Origin: Barnesiella sp. An55
GTDB taxonomy: Bacteria > Bacteroidota > Bacteroidia > Bacteroidales > Barnesiellaceae
Assembly: GCF_002161555.1 (NCBI RefSeq)
Contig: NZ_NFHZ01000007.1
Location: 84,183-148,182 of the forward strand
Length of the DNA stretch: 64,000 nt
Direction: 5' to 3'
A model generated the notes under the pieces. The model worked only from the letters and a program-made list of their open reading frames with translations. It was not told where the DNA came from and searched no databases. The stretch's first letter is position 1. The number at the start of each line of letters is the position of its first letter. Both the position numbers and the translations under genes were made by a program. Positions 63,228 through 64,000 of this stretch are shown in pieces.

Positions 63228-63574
63228 TGTCTGTGAATCATTGAAGGAACACTTCTTTGCTTCCTTATCTAATCAATGGCTTGGAAAAGTGATGAAGTAA
63301 GGTTACATGGAAATAAACCATTCCTTATCCATTGCTATGGACCTTTATTGAATCAGGTTCATAGATCTTTTATTCTGTAATTCATTATTGGATGGAGTCC
63401 CTGAATGTAGGAATATTTGCAGAAAAATGATATGAATGTGACCTCATAACTAGGATAATCAGCGCCACATGCTGCCAGTTAAGCGGAAACCATTGCCTTT
63501 CAGAATATATGGCTTTTCTTTGTTGCAAACAACTAAAAAAAGAATAAACATCAATCAACAAAAAAGGCAACGAT

Positions 63575-63889
63575 ATGGAATTTGTAGGAATAGAAAAACA
63601 ACTGTTTGAAGAATTGGTGCGTAAGTTTGAATACTTTGAGCATCGGGTCATGGAAATTTGCAACCGGGAGAACGACAGGACGCTGCACAAGTGGATGGAC
63701 AATCAGGACGTGTGCCGGTATCTGAACATTTCGCCCCGTACCTTGCAGACACTCCGTGATAACGGTACCCTGCCTTTTTCTCAAATCAATCACAAGATAT
63801 TCTACAAGCCGGAAGATGTACAGGGTATCGTCAAGAAAGTTAAGGACAGAAGAAAAGAGGCTCTTTACAGAGGCCGTAATATAACGTGA
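63575..63889 (+). CDS. Helix-turn-helix protein of the mobile element
   Basis: 104 residues. A MerR/HTH_17-like motif (WMDNQDVCRYLNISPRTLQT then LRDNGTLPFSQINHKIFYKP) as in the small DNA-binding proteins next to integrases in Bacteroidetes elements, where they act as excision or transcription factors. Opposite direction to the mob operon. Confidence 0.8.
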   Translation: MEFVGIEKQLFEELVRKFEYFEHRVMEICNRENDRTLHKWMDNQDVCRYLNISPRTLQTLRDNGTLPFSQINHKIFYKPEDVQGIVKKVKDRRKEALYRGRNIT

Positions 63890-63955
63890 GTTCGACGAAT
63901 TGTAAGTGTTTGTAAATTTGGTGATTAGCGAAAATTGTTGTATCTTTATAGTACT

Positions 63956-63975
63956 GAATTACAAAGAATTACAAA
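63956..63975 (+). repeat. Tandem 10-bp direct repeat
   Basis: GAATTACAAA twice in a row, just upstream of the ATG at 63987; TTTGTAA in inverted sense lies at 63909-63915. Possibly an operator. Confidence 0.55.
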
Positions 63976-63986
63976 CAATAATCGCT

Positions 63987-64000
63987 ATGATCACCGAAAG
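63987..64000 (+). CDS. Possible start of a further gene, cut by the window end
   Basis: ATG ATC ACC GAA ..., following an intergenic stretch with repeats and a promoter-like TATCTTTA (63941-63948). Too short to identify. Confidence 0.3.

Larger units (their letters stand above)
62716..63574. other. Gene-free region upstream of mob genes, likely holding oriT
   Basis: About 860 bp between divergent MobC-like and HTH genes. It holds a strong hairpin near the mob side and an iteron-like array in the middle (both listed separately). A 110-codon frame at 62761-63093 has no protein-like content. Confidence 0.5.

Overview
The window is a piece of a Bacteroidales chromosome (Bacteroidota; the gene set would fit a gut genus such as Barnesiella, Coprobacter or Parabacteroides, but I cannot fix the genus by reading). 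The grounds are type IX secretion (T9SS) cargo proteins, a TamL-type Omp85 lipoprotein, DUF3078, DUF4136 and DUF6175 proteins, an ilvD-ilvB-ilvN-thioesterase-ilvC operon, and many promoters of the Bacteroidetes form TTTG-N19-21-TAnnTTTG. No rRNA or CRISPR array is present. One tRNA gene, tRNA-Arg(UCU), is seen.

Layout. 1-4.7 kb: two paralogous secreted proteins and a sulfatase. 4.8-7.4 kb: malate dehydrogenase, a CDP-alcohol phosphotransferase and a GtrA-like protein. 7.5-10 kb: tRNA-Arg and tamL. 10.2-16.5 kb: the branched-chain amino acid operon, preceded by a leader peptide of 20 residues (12 of them Ile, Val or Leu) and two mutually exclusive hairpins, a clear attenuator. 16.5-26.8 kb: yidC, pyrG and several envelope proteins (DUF3078, Wzi-like, lipoproteins, barrels). 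26.8-38.3 kb: a leftward polysaccharide locus (Wza-, Wzc-, Wzy- and Wzx-like proteins, three glycosyltransferases, an acyltransferase and a radical SAM protein). 38.6-44.8 kb: a GT2 glycosyltransferase, Hsp20, menA in an operon with an ATPase-TOPRIM fusion, riboflavin synthase and a nitroreductase. 44.9-48.6 kb: a five-gene leftward operon of exported proteins that includes a CsgG-like protein. 49.4-50.9 kb: a glutaredoxin and a 5'-truncated T9SS cargo gene.

From about 50.88 kb to the right end the DNA looks acquired. An AT-rich block (51.3-54.4 kb) carries a tight four-gene operon: an OLD/AriA-like ATPase, a TOPRIM protein, a nucleotidyltransferase-like protein and an unknown protein. This is a candidate defence system. 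Next comes a two-gene leftward restriction-modification system (GIY-YIG-like + SF2 helicase + N6-adenine methyltransferase, with a second methyltransferase-like subunit). Upstream of it lie a tyrosine recombinase, a membrane protein, a MobA/MobB-type relaxase, a MobC-like protein and an HTH protein, that is, a mobilizable element.

The main find is at 59538-59716. Two perfect 17-bp inverted repeats flank 145 bp that contain a promoter of the Bacteroidetes type. The promoter now points away from the restriction-modification operon, whose first ATG lies 48 bp beyond the left repeat. Inversion would turn it onto that operon, and a recombinase that resembles Bacteroidales DNA invertases is encoded immediately beside it. 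I read this as a phase-variable restriction-modification system caught in the OFF orientation.
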